Shown: positions 1 to 11,995 of the stretch, piece after piece
Layout: each line of letters opens with the position of its first letter
How positions within the stretch are numbered: position 1 is the first letter of the stretch
Source: Ricinus communis
Lineage: Eukaryota; Streptophyta; Magnoliopsida; Malpighiales; Euphorbiaceae
Direction of reading: 5' to 3'
Length of the DNA stretch: 64,000 bases
Assembly (NCBI RefSeq): GCF_019578655.1
Contig: NC_063260.1
Location: 16,246,001-16,310,000, forward strand
The notes under the pieces: model-generated
What the model was told of the DNA's origin: nothing
What the model saw: only the letters and a program-made list of their open reading frames with translations
Database searches by the model: none
Program-made: the position numbers and the translations under genes

Positions 1-1049
1 AAATTGGCTTAATACAAAAATCTCATATTAAATAGACATATCCATTTATGCGTCTAGTTTCATCTCCAAGAAGAATTACTCAAGTCTGACTTCTATAGAT
101 TTAATTATTTTCAAATTACTGAGCAGCTAGTTGTACCCGAGCAAAAATCTGTTTGCTCAATTTAAGCAACCAAAACGGCAAAAATAGCAAAATCACAAAA
201 CTACAAAGTTATAGAGGACTCTTTAAAATTTCCATAGACACCAATTAAGCTTAATTTGGACTTATATAACCCATGTTATGCCTAAAATACAGAACATCAA
301 GGTTGCTGGAATTTTGACAGTTTTCTATCTTAACATACTTAAACTTAAATCAAGCTTAATCTTTATGCAATCATTCAATACTCTATTAATTCATGATAAT
401 CAGACCTTTAATTAATCAATGAGAGCATCAAATGAAGTTTTTCCAATTTGTAATCAAGAACCCTAATGACAAATTAATAACACTCAAGTAACAACTTACC
501 AATTTCAGCTTTTGGGTTGCTAATATGCTTAAATCCTTTAGCTTTAGCTTGGCTCCTTCAATAGTTGGCAAAATCCTATCTTATCTTAAGTTTTTATAGG
601 TATTCCACTCCTCTCTCTTATTCCAAATTTTGTGTTTTTGGCCATGTACGAATTTTAGAGAAATGAAGAGGTAAAATGAGCTTGCTCATGGTTCCAATTT
701 CCAATATTCCTCTCTTAATGCCACCACCTACTAAACTATTTTTATCACCCTAAATTAATTCTTACTAACCATATATAGGTACTAACTTTTAATTGTATCT
801 TTTAAGTCCAATCTATTTACCCAACCTTCAACTATTGGTTCAATTAAGTCTTAAGGCTTAATACACATAACCCAAGTACTTAATCAACTTATCTAAATTA
901 ATAATCTAATATCATGCTTCTTATTCTCTACTTATAATTAATATATATCTGTTCTCATAAAATAAAAATATCATTGATATACCATCATATGCCCAATGAT
1001 TAAATGTAAATGCACATAACATGGATGATGAGAAAATGCAGGCGTTACA
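1..1049 (-). mobile_element. Partial LTR of an unidentified retrotransposon, cut by the window edge
   Basis: Read on the minus strand this AT-rich block opens at 1049 with TGTAACGCC, a start typical of LTRs of some plant Ty3/gypsy elements. It carries no reading frame of note and runs off the left edge. Its right end cuts the gag frame of the neighbouring Ogre-like element just after codons for SLEGPAV, as expected of an insertion; the five bases TGACA at 1050-1054 would be its target-site duplication, but the other copy lies outside the window. It could instead be another kind of repeat. Confidence 0.4.
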
Positions 1050-1890
1050 TGACAGCCGGTCCTTCAAGTGACAACACAAGCAACTTGACAATCTAGGTCC
1101 TGCTCAGTTGAGTAGGTCCCACGATAGTTATATACTGCTTTAAATGAATCTTTGGTTCACCAATCTTATTGAACTTGTTCATCTCGGGCATTCTGAACTT
1201 CGCAAGCATCTTGTCCTCCCCCATCAAAATGAACTCCTCGAAATCATAGGTTGGTCCAAACCTTTGATTTCCAGTATGCCCTGCATCTTATCAAGTTGGG
1301 CGCTTAGACCGCTCACAGCTTCATTAGTGGTAAAGTCAATATTTCTCTTAGCCTGGTCTAACAAGAACTTATCAAAATTCTAAAAGTTCTGGGGCACTCC
1401 CCTTCTAGCTGGGTCTTCAGAATTGGAATTAGCATTGGCCACGACAGTAGTGGCAGTTGCAATCCCAGTGGCAACCACAACCGAATCAATAGCAATAGGA
1501 GGATTAGCTGGTGCAACCAGAGCAGTAGGTGGGACTTGGTTTGCAGCCATCTCAGCCAAAAGTTGCTGAAGCTCCTCCTGAATCACGCCCCTCAAGTCTT
1601 CGTTATAACATTTTTAAGGTTCTAGATGTCTTATTCATTAGCTTTGTCGTTGGCTATTTCTTCGGTAGCTTGGCGTCTTAGCCTTTTTAAGTGCTCTAAC
1701 ACAATCCTGATCCTTGGAAAAATGGACACTCTTTCCAATCTCCCACTGTCTTGCATCTTTTAAACCAAGAGAGTCTATATGGCTAAAAAAGAAAAGGTTA
1801 GCATGATGTATGCGATGTATGAGATGCATGATGCATGTGTAATGCACAAGGACAAAGAACAAGGTTAGCACACGTATAGTAGTATAAAAT
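1050..1890 (-). pseudogene. gag: Broken gag N-terminal half of an Ogre/Tat-like Ty3/gypsy element
   Basis: Gag would form the particle that packages element RNA. Reading leftward, the frame at 1595-1380 gives a Glu/Gln-rich stretch (QEELQQLLAEMAA) and an Ala/Val-rich linker. After a frame change, 1260-1050 encodes AKFRMPEMNKFNKIGEPKIH followed by LKQYI and, further on, LSLEGPAV. This order matches the start of the retrotransposon gag domain in Ogre-like elements as I know them (FRMPEM..., HLK.Y, LSLEGPA). Stops and frame changes break it and the LTR ending at 1049 truncates it. It lies downstream of the primer site at 2497-2514 on the same strand, so it belongs to that element. Confidence 0.6.
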
Positions 1891-2496
1891 ACATCCTTCC
1901 AACCTTGTTACTCTTGCACACGGTTCATGGTAAGTCTTACTTCCCTAGAGTTTTTGGTTTGGGCTTTCTATCAATAGGGGATAGTAGGCCTGACGCGCAT
2001 GCTATAAGCTCTCAAAGTGGATTAAAACAAACAAGGTGATGTTTCTTAGTGTAAGCATAAAAGCCTGCATATTTGGGTCTGGGTTCTTGTTCTAAATTGC
2101 TGAGCTAAAGCCTTTTAATACTTGGGCTTAAAATACTTTACAAGGAAAAACATCTTATATAACAAGCAACAGGGTAACCTAGGAGAGCTTACTATGGTCA
2201 TTACCATGGGCCGAGTCTTGGGTAAAGATAAAAGGCTTCCACAATCAAAAAGTATTCTTCCTTGGCTTATCTCCCCACTCAAGAGTCCATGCAACGAAGG
2301 AAATACACTCATTACTTGTGAGTGATGGTAGCCAGTATCGAAATTCTAGGATTCAACTAGAACTAAAGAAGTGCTAGCCAATCCTATTGAGGCTATAGGG
2401 AACAAAGTATACAGTGTGTGAAAGTGTAGTGATGCAAGAATAATCTATTAAATAGTAAAATTAAAGATAAACATACATTGGAATCAACTTCATTTA
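1891..2496 (-). other. Untranslated leader of the Ogre-like element
   Basis: About 600 bases lie between the primer binding site and the gag fragment. I see only short overlapping frames on both strands, none resembling a known protein. The position fits the 5' untranslated leader, which is long in Ogre/Tat elements. Confidence 0.4.
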
Positions 2497-2514
2497 TCCC
2501 CAATGGAGTCGCCA
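2497..2514 (-). promoter_or_regulatory. Primer binding site, tRNA-Arg type
   Basis: The minus strand reads TGGCGACTCCATTGGGGA, complementary to the 3' end of a plant tRNA-Arg as I recall it (ending GGAGTCGCCA). Ogre-type elements are known to prime with tRNA-Arg. One base separates it from the LTR edge at 2516. Confidence 0.65.
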
Positions 2515-2824
2515 CTGTGGGCGGCGGTTTCGGACGCGCAACCAGGTGTCTTTAGCGATTATGGCACTGTAAGGCTTTTTAACCTAATCATTAACATGCT
2601 AACTAGTCATTGATTCTAGTTTGAAGATAGGATTCTCCTTCCGAGTAATCACTGGGACACTTTTACTAGTGAGTGGCCTTTTCTAAATTCCATAAGGAAG
2701 CTTACGCCACAGAGTCCAGATATGGATCCAGAAGCTAACTTCCTTATTTGTGTATATTAGTCTTTAATTTTATTGTTTAACAAATCATTTCCTATAAATG
2801 CAAGCAATTTATACACAAGCATGC

Positions 2825-3356
2825 TGATGTGCATCGTCTTATACATGTTTATATGCCCAATTACTTCTATTTTTTAGCATAGTTATCTTGTTTTATGCCA
2901 GAATCACCTGTGTTTCGGTTCCTTTCATGTTTCAGGTGATTATCGATGGACATTATCAGTAGTTGAGGGAAATATGTGCAAATATGGACCAAAATCCATC
3001 AAAATTGAGCAACGACCACCATTTCAAGGTTGAGCACGGCTTGGACTCTAGCCGTGCTAAACCATCAACACTTGACCCTCAAGAGTGCCATTTTGGCACA
3101 ATTTCTGAGGCCACCACGGCCTCTATCACAGCCCATGGTGGCTCAGCACCGGCGAAGGCAGGGCCAAGAAGAAGCCCTAATTTGCGGGTTATGCAAATTA
3201 TTTTGCAAGGGTTCGATTTTCTAACTTGATTTCATATATAAATGCATGAGCCATCCTTTTCCAGACTTTAGTATTCGCCTTTAGGAGACTATTTCGCCTA
3301 TTGGAGGAAGGATTACATTGGTTTAAACATCATATTGAAGATCAAGAGTGGATTGG
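2825..3356 (+). repeat. Element B 5' LTR, 3' half deleted
   Basis: It matches the 3' LTR that starts at 5237 (TGATATGCATCATTTTATAC) through the AGTGGATT word, then switches at about 3356 to sequence found upstream of the 3' untranslated region. The deletion removed the rest of the LTR, the primer site and all coding sequence. It contains the GC-rich CACGGC/GCCGTG words seen in the other LTRs. Confidence 0.65.
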
Positions 3357-5236
3357 ACTGTAGAGCAAGCTAAACTGCACACGAAAGGAAGGGTTAATGA
3401 GTCTAGCTAAACAACTCGAGACAAAAAGAAGCACTTTTGGGAGGCACCCCAAATTTTATTTTATGGTTTTAATATTTTATTTTTTTTAGTTTTGAAACAT
3501 TTTATTAGTTTTAGTTTTCATATTATATTTAATTTTAATTTTCAATTTCTATCTATTTCTTTATTTCTCATTCATTTTCGACTCTACCTCGAGCAGGATC
3601 ACATTTCACTCACTCATCTTCATCACCACTATGATGATCAAAGTTATTAGATCTTAGATTTTTATTATTCTGTGTCGTGTTGATTTACTTTACTTATATT
3701 TTTTTACATACATTTCATCTACCTAGATACTATTGATTTTGCTTTCTTTATTTGTACATCCCCATATGTGTACCTTCTACTGAGGATATGGTTCTTCGCG
3801 GGGTGTGGGTAAATCTTATGTTAGCTTCTCTTTCCATGACTTTTTGGATGTGTTTGAAATGAGTTACTCACATCCTTTGGTGTTGTCTATTTTTTTAAGG
3901 ATGTTAGGACCTATGTTCTTCATGTTGCTTAAGCTTAGTTTGTTCTTTTATAATTAATGATTTAATTCACATACGTGTAATTGATTGTTCCTCTCAATTT
4001 TTGTTCTTGGAAAGCCAATTTCACTATGTTCAATATGTCACTTTGGTCGGGTTAAACTAGTGTTGCTTGAGTTCTTTGCAAATTTTCAGCCTTTATGTTT
4101 GAACTTTGATTATGCCAATCTCTTATACCATTTATGTGATGATTCAATTGATAAGTCTAGGAACCAATTGCAAATTTTAGCCACTTCAAACATGAGTTTT
4201 TAAACCAAAATTTGAGCATCCATTGCAAATTATGCTCATGATTTTTCTTGTTTGAGTGTGCAGCTGTAGTTAATTTTGTTTCTAGAACTTGCTTTGTAAT
4301 GCTTATTGAGGTTATATGAATTTTTGAATACCATTAAATGATTTGAGTAACTTAGGATTCACCACATCTAGCCAGAAGCCTATCCCTTTGTTTCCATTAG
4401 TCAGCCAGTTTTGAGCCTTAACTTTTTCTTCATGATTTACACTTATAGACTACATCTATACCATTCTCTACATTTGTATTTTCTTTCACCCTATATGCTG
4501 AATAAGTATATGTTATGCTTCTTTTTTTATGGAATCATAGTGCCTAATTTTGTTATAAATTCACTTAGTCCTTTTAATCATTCTTTGATGCTCCCTTCAA
4601 TCCAAATTGTATAACTATTCTTGTTGTTTGTGTAATAACCACAAACCATTGCACTCATGCTGAAAATAAATAAATAAAAAAAGAAAAAAAATTAAATAAG
4701 TGTTTATTGTGAGTACTTTTGTTGATTTGTCATTCAGCTCCTGAAGCATTCATTCTAAATAATTACATGATTTTTTAGTATACTTTACAATTCCTTTCAA
4801 ATATTCTTACCTTTACCTTACCATTTCAACTCTTGTAGAGAGACCTTTGGATTTTGTATTCATTGATTTGTAGTAGCAAAGATGGGGTTTATGAGCAAGC
4901 AAGTTTATAGTAAAGCAGGCTGTCTACACAGCTACATCGAGGAATCTTTTGTTTACACACCGTAAACATTATGATTGATCTGAGAGAGATCCTTGTGAAA
5001 ATTGTTCCTAGTCTTTAATGCTGAATTGTTATATAAGTTGTACTTGAGATGGTATTATTATAGTTCTTCTTTGAAGGTGTATAATTTGTTTAGCTACCGA
5101 GTTGTTTCTTTTATATATTGAATAAGGTTAAGTTGTGAACTTTAGCATGGATTTTGAAGGGTGATTGTTGCTTGTATATGTATTGAATTATTGATTGATT
5201 GCCGAGGACGAGGCAAAGCTTAAGTATGGGGTGATT
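3357..5236 (+). other. Element B internal remnant: 3' untranslated region and polypurine tract
   Basis: The segment has no credible coding region. At 3432-3450 it carries CTTTTGGGAGGCACCCC, a landmark also present just after the gag-related frame of elements A and D. The rest is AT-rich. At the right end, GACGAGGCAAAGCTTAAG is followed by the polypurine-type tract TATGGGGTGATT directly before the 3' LTR, where plus-strand DNA synthesis would start. Confidence 0.6.
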
Positions 5237-5679
5237 TGATATGCATCATTTTATACATGTGTATATGCCCAATTACTTTCATTTTTATGCATAGTTATCT
5301 TGTTTTATGCTAGAATCACACCGTTTTTGGTTGCTGGTTCCTTTCATGTTTTAGGTGATTATCGATGGACAGTATGAGGACGGAAATATTTTGCAAATCG
5401 GACCGGAATCTATCAAAATTGAGCAACGACTACCATTTCAAGGTTGAGCGACTCTTGGACTCTAGCCTGCTGAACCATCAACACTGACCCATTAGGTGCC
5501 ATTTTGGCAGGATCGAGGCACCCGCCCGTCCGCGGCCTGTGGTGGCTCAAGACAAGGGCCGGAAGCAATGCGGGACTCCTGAGCGTCCCAAGAGGTTCCC
5601 CGGCCGGCTTGACCACCACCGCTCACTGCGTCGCAACTAACAAATATGAATTATTTTACAAGGGTTCAATTTTTTGACT

Positions 5680-7147
5680 TGATAGGCTAAATTGTGTTGT
5701 TACAATCCATCAGTAGTTGTCGTCTTGCCTAGCACTAATGGTGAGTATCAAGGTCGTATTCCCTGAGTAAGAAATGCTGGGGATTACCCTTTGTTCTTTG
5801 TTATATTAACTTCGATAGACCATGTGATAAATTTTAACTAACTATGGCTCAAAGAATTGGTTCTAAGGGCAAGGTACGAGGGTCGATAACGCTAAAATAA
5901 CCAGCGCAAGAGAGCAAACCAAAGGTGGAACCACAAACTAGTTGGCAATCAAATCAAAAAAAGAGGATTGGAGAGTTCGAGAGTTGGAGTCTAATTATAC
6001 TGCACTGCAGTGGATGATTCAAAGCGAGAAGATTTCTCTCTCATAACCTAGATAGATATACGCAACCAATCTCCTATAACCGAATTCTAATAAACAAACT
6101 AAAGTTGGAATCTCTTTCTAACGATTGATTCTTAAATTAGCATTAAGATTTAATCCACCTCTATTAAGCTTTGTTAATTCTTAATCCGGCTAGTTAATTA
6201 TCCTTATCTCTAAGCGATTATTAACCAGTTCTTACTATTCAAAATTCTAATTGCCAAATGGACTTCTCAATCACACAAAGCAATCTAAACACATAATTCA
6301 CAACGTCTCATGAATAATGCATTATCTTATTAATACTGAAAGCAAAAAGAATACAAAATTAAGCCAAACAATCTAACAATATAATACTAAGCCAATATAG
6401 TAAAGAAATCCCAATGGATTTATTCAATCTAGCTAATCATGTTCATTATCAAAATACACAAGAATTCAATTACAACAATGAGTAAACGTAGAGAAAACCC
6501 GATTACACCCTTGGATGAGAGTAAACAGCCCCAATTCCTCTTGCTCGAATTGAATTGATTCTTGTTCCTCTTGCTCGATTTGAAAACCAATCAACGAACC
6601 TCACCCAATCTTCAATCTTTGAAGGGAATCCGATTGAAACCTTGATCCAAGTCTCCTTTTCCCTTGGTTTCAGCTCAGAAAACCCTTAGAGAGAGAAATA
6701 TTAGGGTTTGGGACGTTCTCCCCCGCTCTCCTTTCTTCTTTCCTCTCTTCATTCTTTTAATTAATTGCCCCCTGCCGTCACGCCGGCCGGTCGGCCGCTG
6801 AGAACACGGTTTGGTGTTCCTAGCAGTGTTACTCTCTGTGGTCGTGCTCCCTAAAAACTTATTTTTCTTTGATGTTTGATGACACCCAATACGACCGTGT
6901 TGGGAACACGGCCAGTGTTGAAACTAACACGGACATGTTCAGCCTCCTCATGCTCCTACTTAGCTTGTTTCGGCAGCTTCGGCATCCAATTACGCTCAAA
7001 TTCTTCCCTTTATCATCCTTTGACTTCTTTTGGACCTAATGCACACAAATAGACGCATAGGGTGAGTGTTAGGACCAATTCACATCCAAATGTCCATAAA
7101 ATCAATCTTAAAAATCCCATTTAGATGTGTGTATTTTACGCACATCA
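5680..7147 (-). mobile_element. Solo LTR of family D
   Basis: On the minus strand it starts at 7147 with TGATGTGCGTAAAATACACA, the family D LTR start seen at 29938 and 48186, and ends at 5680 with an eroded form of the shared LTR end. No internal sequence adjoins it, so it is a solo LTR left by LTR-LTR recombination. The flanks (TGACT left, CCCGT right) do not match, so it was moved or rearranged after insertion. It contains the ACACGGCCAGTGTT-type words of family D U3 near 6780-6940. Confidence 0.65.
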
Positions 7148-7374
7148 CCCGTGCTGATCAGGACGGGCTTGACCACGACCATGCTGAGACATTTGTATAG
7201 GCAAATGTGAATTATTTTGCAAGGGTTCAATTTTCTGACTTGATTCCACACATACATGCACGAGCCATCCTTTTCCAGACTTCAATACTCGACTTTAGGA
7301 GACTATTTGGCCTATTGAAGGAAGGATTACGTTGGTTTAAACATCACATTGAAGATCAAGAGTGGATTTGGAGG

Positions 7375-8837
7375 TGATGAGCATAGTTTTACACATATTT
7401 GCTTGCATATTATTGCGTATGTTCTTAGCAATTATTGTGCTTTTATTCCCAGATCACCCGTGTTTTGTGTTCTTTTGCATTTCAGGAACATTTATAGGAC
7501 CATCATCGGTGTTTAAGCAATTATAGATCAATACGTGCGGAAACGGACGAGAATTCATCAAGATCGGACAAGAGCCCGCTGCACACATCGAGCACTACCG
7601 AGTCAAGGTCGTCGCGACCATCACGGCCCTGGACTCGGCCGTGACCAACCATCGAAACTTGGTCTTCAAAACAATGGTTTGAGCACGGCTTCCGTAGCCA
7701 CCACGGCCGGCCGTGGTGGCCAACACTGAGGATAAACACGGTACGTGGTAAAACCCTACTTGGTGAGATCCACGGTTTAGCCAAAGACTGACTGGACCTT
7801 GGACGGCCTTTACGAGTTAAATATATAAGAAAAATGAATTTTTCTTAGAAAGGGAAAAAAGAGTGACATAGAGCCCCAGAGGTCTGGTTCGGTTATCACG
7901 ATTGAGTGCAGAGAGTCATGTGAGTAAGAATCTCGGAATCGCAAGGTTCCGAGTGCAAAGCGATAGTGGAGCAATTCAAGATGCAGTTTGGGAGATTAAT
8001 CAAAGTGTAGATCCGGATTTGAAGTTTGTTCATCCAATTCGAGAGAAAAGGGTGTACATGTTTTATTTTCATTATTCTTTCATTGTAATTGATTTCCTAG
8101 ATTGTTTTAAACATGAACATGTTTAGCTAAACTGATTTAATCCATTGGGATTTCTTTACTATGTTGGCTTGATATTATATTGTTGGATTGTTCGAGTTGG
8201 TTTTGTATTCTTCTTGTTTTTAGTATTAATAAAATAATGCATTATTCATGAGACGTTGTGAATTGTGATGTTTAGATTGCTTTATGAGATTGAGAAATTC
8301 GTTTGGCAATTGGAATTTTGAATAGCAAGAACCGGTTAATAATCGCTTAGAGATAAGGATAATTAACCGGATTAAGAATTAACAAAGCTTAATAGAGGCG
8401 GATTAAAGCTTAATGCTAATTTAAGAATCAATCGTTAGGAAGAGATTCCAACTTTAGGTTATTAGGTTTAGAATTCGGTTATCTCGAGAGAAACCGAATT
8501 GATTAAGAATTGGCCCACTGCAGTAGCATAATTAGACTCACCGATCCTTTATCTTTTGTTTAATTGCCAACTAATTTAGATTCCCTTTGGGTTTGTCTTC
8601 TTGTCTTGATTATTTCACTTATCAATTACTCCTGCATCTCCCTTAGAACTTAGCTCGTAGTTAATAGTTAGTTTAGAATTTATTCATCATCCATTTTAGG
8701 TTAATATAACAAAGAACAAAGGAGTAACTCGGGCTTTCGCATTTTCCGAGAATACGACCTGATACTCGCCATTAGTGCTAGATCGCATCGATGGGTACAT
8801 CGAGCAAGATTGTAGCTAACACGAGTAGCACCCATCA
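7375..8837 (+). repeat. Element A+ 5' LTR
   Basis: 1463 bases from TGATGAGCATAG to CACCCATCA. The first 250 bases (U3) are specific to family A, then comes a GC-rich stretch with CGGCCGTG words (7590-7750), a TATA box at 7822, and a 3' part shared with families B and D. The primer site follows five bases after its end. Confidence 0.88.
7822..7829 (+). promoter_or_regulatory. LTR promoter TATA box, element A+
   Basis: TATATAAG lies downstream of the GC-rich U3 words and upstream of the conserved 3' half. The same motif occurs at 12451-12458 in the 3' LTR and, reversed, at 24232-24239 and 28866-28873 in element A-minus. It would set the start of the genomic transcript about 30 bases downstream. 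Confidence 0.6.
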
Positions 8838-8842
8838 AGTTT

Positions 8843-8860
8843 TGGCGCCGTTTAGGAAAT
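8843..8860 (+). promoter_or_regulatory. Primer binding site, tRNA-Asp type, partly eroded
   Basis: TGGCGCCGTT follows the LTR after AGTTT. It matches the complement of the plant tRNA-Asp 3' end (…AACGGCGCCA as I recall it); the remaining bases are disturbed. Better preserved copies are at 55966-55984 and 61363-61380. Athila-lineage elements are known to prime with tRNA-Asp. Confidence 0.7.
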
Positions 8861-9028
8861 TGTTTGAAAACTAGAGTGAAATTTACGATTTGTTAATTTA
8901 GCCATTTTTTTTTCTTTCTTATTATTTTATGATTTTTTTATTTTTATTTGTTTATTTATTTTATTTTATTTGTACATATTTATTTAGCTTAAGTTTATGA
9001 TTCAGATAGTGAATGATAAGGAGGTTCA

Positions 9029-10175
9029 ATGCTAAATTCAAACTCTTTATATGACGCATTGGAAAATGAGAATAGGAACCAAGAGAGTGCTAAAAATTGG
9101 GATACCCGTGCATCTTTAGATGCTCGAGTGGAATCGTTTTGCAGGGCTACCGATCAACTCTCTTCTCCTATCCTTTCATCTCAAGTCTTTTGTGAATTTT
9201 GTTGTGGTTTACATGTGTGTAATGATTGTCCATTGTATAGTGATGTTGCTCATTGTTCTTATAAATTGGAATTATCACGGGATTAGTTGGAAATTTGACT
9301 CGTGATGGGCTTACACAATCGTGGAGCACTCATTCACCCACTGGATGGAGCTTAGACAGAACCAAGAACCATTGGGAAAGGGTCAGCAACTAACATACAT
9401 GTTCAACGGCAGTTGCATTTCTTGACTCAGATGAAGTTAGGAGGAGGTGCAGATGATGAGGTTCATTACAAGTCTTCTGATGGACAGATTCAACAAAGCG
9501 GTAGAGGATACTAAGATCAAAACAAGCCCGATTAAGAACATGAGCATCAAGTAGGCTTGATCTTCAGGCGAGAGCAATTGGAAACTCCATCAGCGCCATC
9601 TGGATCAGGGAGCATTTGGCGCGCATCACGTTCTGGTGAGAATTTTTCTGATTTATCTATTATGTTTGACGATGATGCTTATGTGACGACTCTTTGAACA
9701 GTACCCGAGCGAAAAGAAAGAAGCAACATCTGTCCCTAGAAGACTCAACAGATGTCATGCTGCGACGAGGGTAGAGGAATTGTTGGTAGATTTTCCACAA
9801 GTCCCCTCGATGATGGAAAATGAGCGGTTGTCCAATGAAGAAGTTCTTGGAGGCTCGAGTCTACAATGTGAGTGAACAGATCAGATGAGATCATATACCT
9901 CTGATGCCTGATCCTTCAATTGTTTGAAACTTTAGCTTTCAAATTGGAAGAACCTCCAGAGCATCATGACTACGCGTGCAATTCTGGCGAAGTTTGCCAT
10001 CATAATCTGCGCAATTGTTTGACCGAAGAGGAAGTGGACGATTATCCTCTAAGCGGATATTTGAAGCCATTTGCTTGGAAGAGAGGGGATGGATGGTCAT
10101 CGTCGATCACCGCCCATTTCTTTCCCACGAGTCCAAATGCAAGATTCATCAAGAGAAGGCGCTTTGGGAGGCACC
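9029..10175 (+). pseudogene. gag: Shortened gag-related frame of element A+
   Basis: The ATG at 9029 starts MLNSNSLYDALENENRNQES, shared with the copies at 27654, 31597, 55798 and 61222. Next come EFCCGLHVCNDC, a C-X2-C-X3-H-X4-C zinc knuckle suited to RNA binding; an acidic region; a VDFPQVPSMM segment; and ETLAFKLEEPPEHHDY, which resembles the segment just before RT in Athila polyproteins. The main gag (capsid-like) domain is missing, and protease to integrase are deleted. Several frameshifts and stops break this copy. The landmark TTTGGGAGGCACCCCAA follows at about 10165. Confidence 0.7.
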
Positions 10176-11995
10176 CCAATTTTATCTTTAATTTAATTTG
10201 TTTTTTTTAACCTTTTGTTTTGAAACATTTTATTAGTTTTAGTTTTCCTTATTTTGTTTTGATTTTATTTCTTTATTTTTTATTATTTTCAAATTCTACC
10301 GAGGAGGCAATGTGAATTTCCACAACATCGGCCTCGATGGATGATCGAAACTAGATCTTTTTATTCTCATTTATTTACTTTTATTTTCATACATACATGT
10401 CATTGCTTTTGTTCACTGGTTGAGATTCCATCGGGGTATCCATAACATAATATTTTAACACGAGGCGTGCTGTGGGTTCTTTAAGTGGGGGTGCTTATGG
10501 TAAACCCCTAATCTCTCATATGGATTTTTTTAATGCTATGGCTAGCTGGGTGTTGTTGTATATTTTGGAGATGCTATGGCTAGACATGTGTATTATGCAG
10601 AGTATGCTAATGTTCGAACGTTTTATGACTGAGTATGCTAATTTTCAGTAGTTAGTTACTTTTCTTTGTTGTTCATTGTCCTTGGAAAATAATTTATGGT
10701 GTTTTACACATCATCCCGCTCTCACGGTTAAGCTTTGTATATAATTATTATATTTGGTCGATTCAAATTTTAATGAACTTGATAATCATATGATGTTTTT
10801 CTTAAATAATGATTCAATTAATGATGAACCAAGCGCACCTAATACCACACACACCCCGAAAGTGAGATTTTGAGCCAGTTGAGCATTCATTATGCTTATA
10901 CTTTATATTCTTGTTTGATGCATTGTACTTAACTTTCTTTAGAACTTGCTTTTGTAATAATGCATGGTTGAAGTTATATTGTGAATATTGTGAATACCAT
11001 GAGATGATTTGGGCGATTTGGTTACATTCGACCAAAAGCTACCACCTTACATGTTTCCATTAATAGCCAATTTTGAGCCTTAACCTTTTCTTCATAATCT
11101 CACACCTATACACTTCAATTATACCATCTTCTTTACATTTATCTTTCCTTCACCCTTATCGTCGGAATTTCTTTTATGTGATATGTTCGACTTTATGTGG
11201 GATTAAAATGCTAGATTGGTAAATTCACTAAATCTTTTGATATTTTAAATGCTCCCCTTGATCCAATTTGTATTTATTATTCTTTATGTTTATTCGAGGT
11301 TGTAGTTGTGCTATGTGGCATGGCTAATAAACTACTAGTTCATTTCTTTAAAAAAAAAAAGAGAAAAAAAGAAGAAGAAAAAAAAATATAATAAACAAAT
11401 CTCTTTAATTATTTATCTTTTTATTGGATTTAGAGCATTTGCGGATTATTCTGACGTAAGTAGGGATTTTAGTGAATGATTCTTTTTATGATCTTAGGCA
11501 TTTAATCCTTTGAGCATATAATATTGTTTATCGCATTCTAATTCAAGCATTTTCATACTTCCAAATCTCCTCCATTTACCTAGCCCCATTACAACCTTGG
11601 TAAAGACCCTTTGATTTTGGTATTTACTTATTCACGATGGCGAAGATATGATTTATAAGCAGCAAGGCGCTTATACGTGTAAGCGGGTCTTGTGCATTTG
11701 CTTTGAGGGATTTGTTATTTACCTAATATACACTTTAAGCGACTTGAGTGATCCCTTTGAGGCATTGGTTCATGATGTTTGTGTTGAGTTGTCATTTAAG
11801 TTACTCATGCATTAATATTATTTCCATTCTTTGTTAATGATTTGTAATTTGATTTATGATTGAGTAACCTTTGAGATGTGTTGAATACTGTCATGTGGAC
11901 TAGTGGGCATAAACCGAAAGGAATTGCTAACGTAGTTTTATGGGTTGAGTTGTTAATTGCTTGAGGATAAGCAATAGCTTAAGTGTGGGGTAATT
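10176..11995 (+). other. Element A+ 3' untranslated region and polypurine tract
   Basis: About 1.8 kb of AT-rich sequence without a credible gene. It holds a poly-purine run near 11350-11390, then GCTTGAGGATAAGCAATAGC and the polypurine tract AAGTGTGGGGTAATT (11981-11995) directly before the 3' LTR. The extra ORF unit found here in elements C and D is absent. Confidence 0.7.

Noticed and set aside
2497..2514. Fragment of a tRNA gene
   Set aside because: Only the 18 bases complementary to the tRNA 3' end are present, next to an LTR edge; it is a primer binding site. The same holds for 8843, 55966 and 61363.
9120..9305. Short frames overlapping the zinc-knuckle region (also 31687-31938, 27469-27654 tail)
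   Set aside because: They are alternative frames over the gag-related sequence with hydrophobic, non-conserved products.
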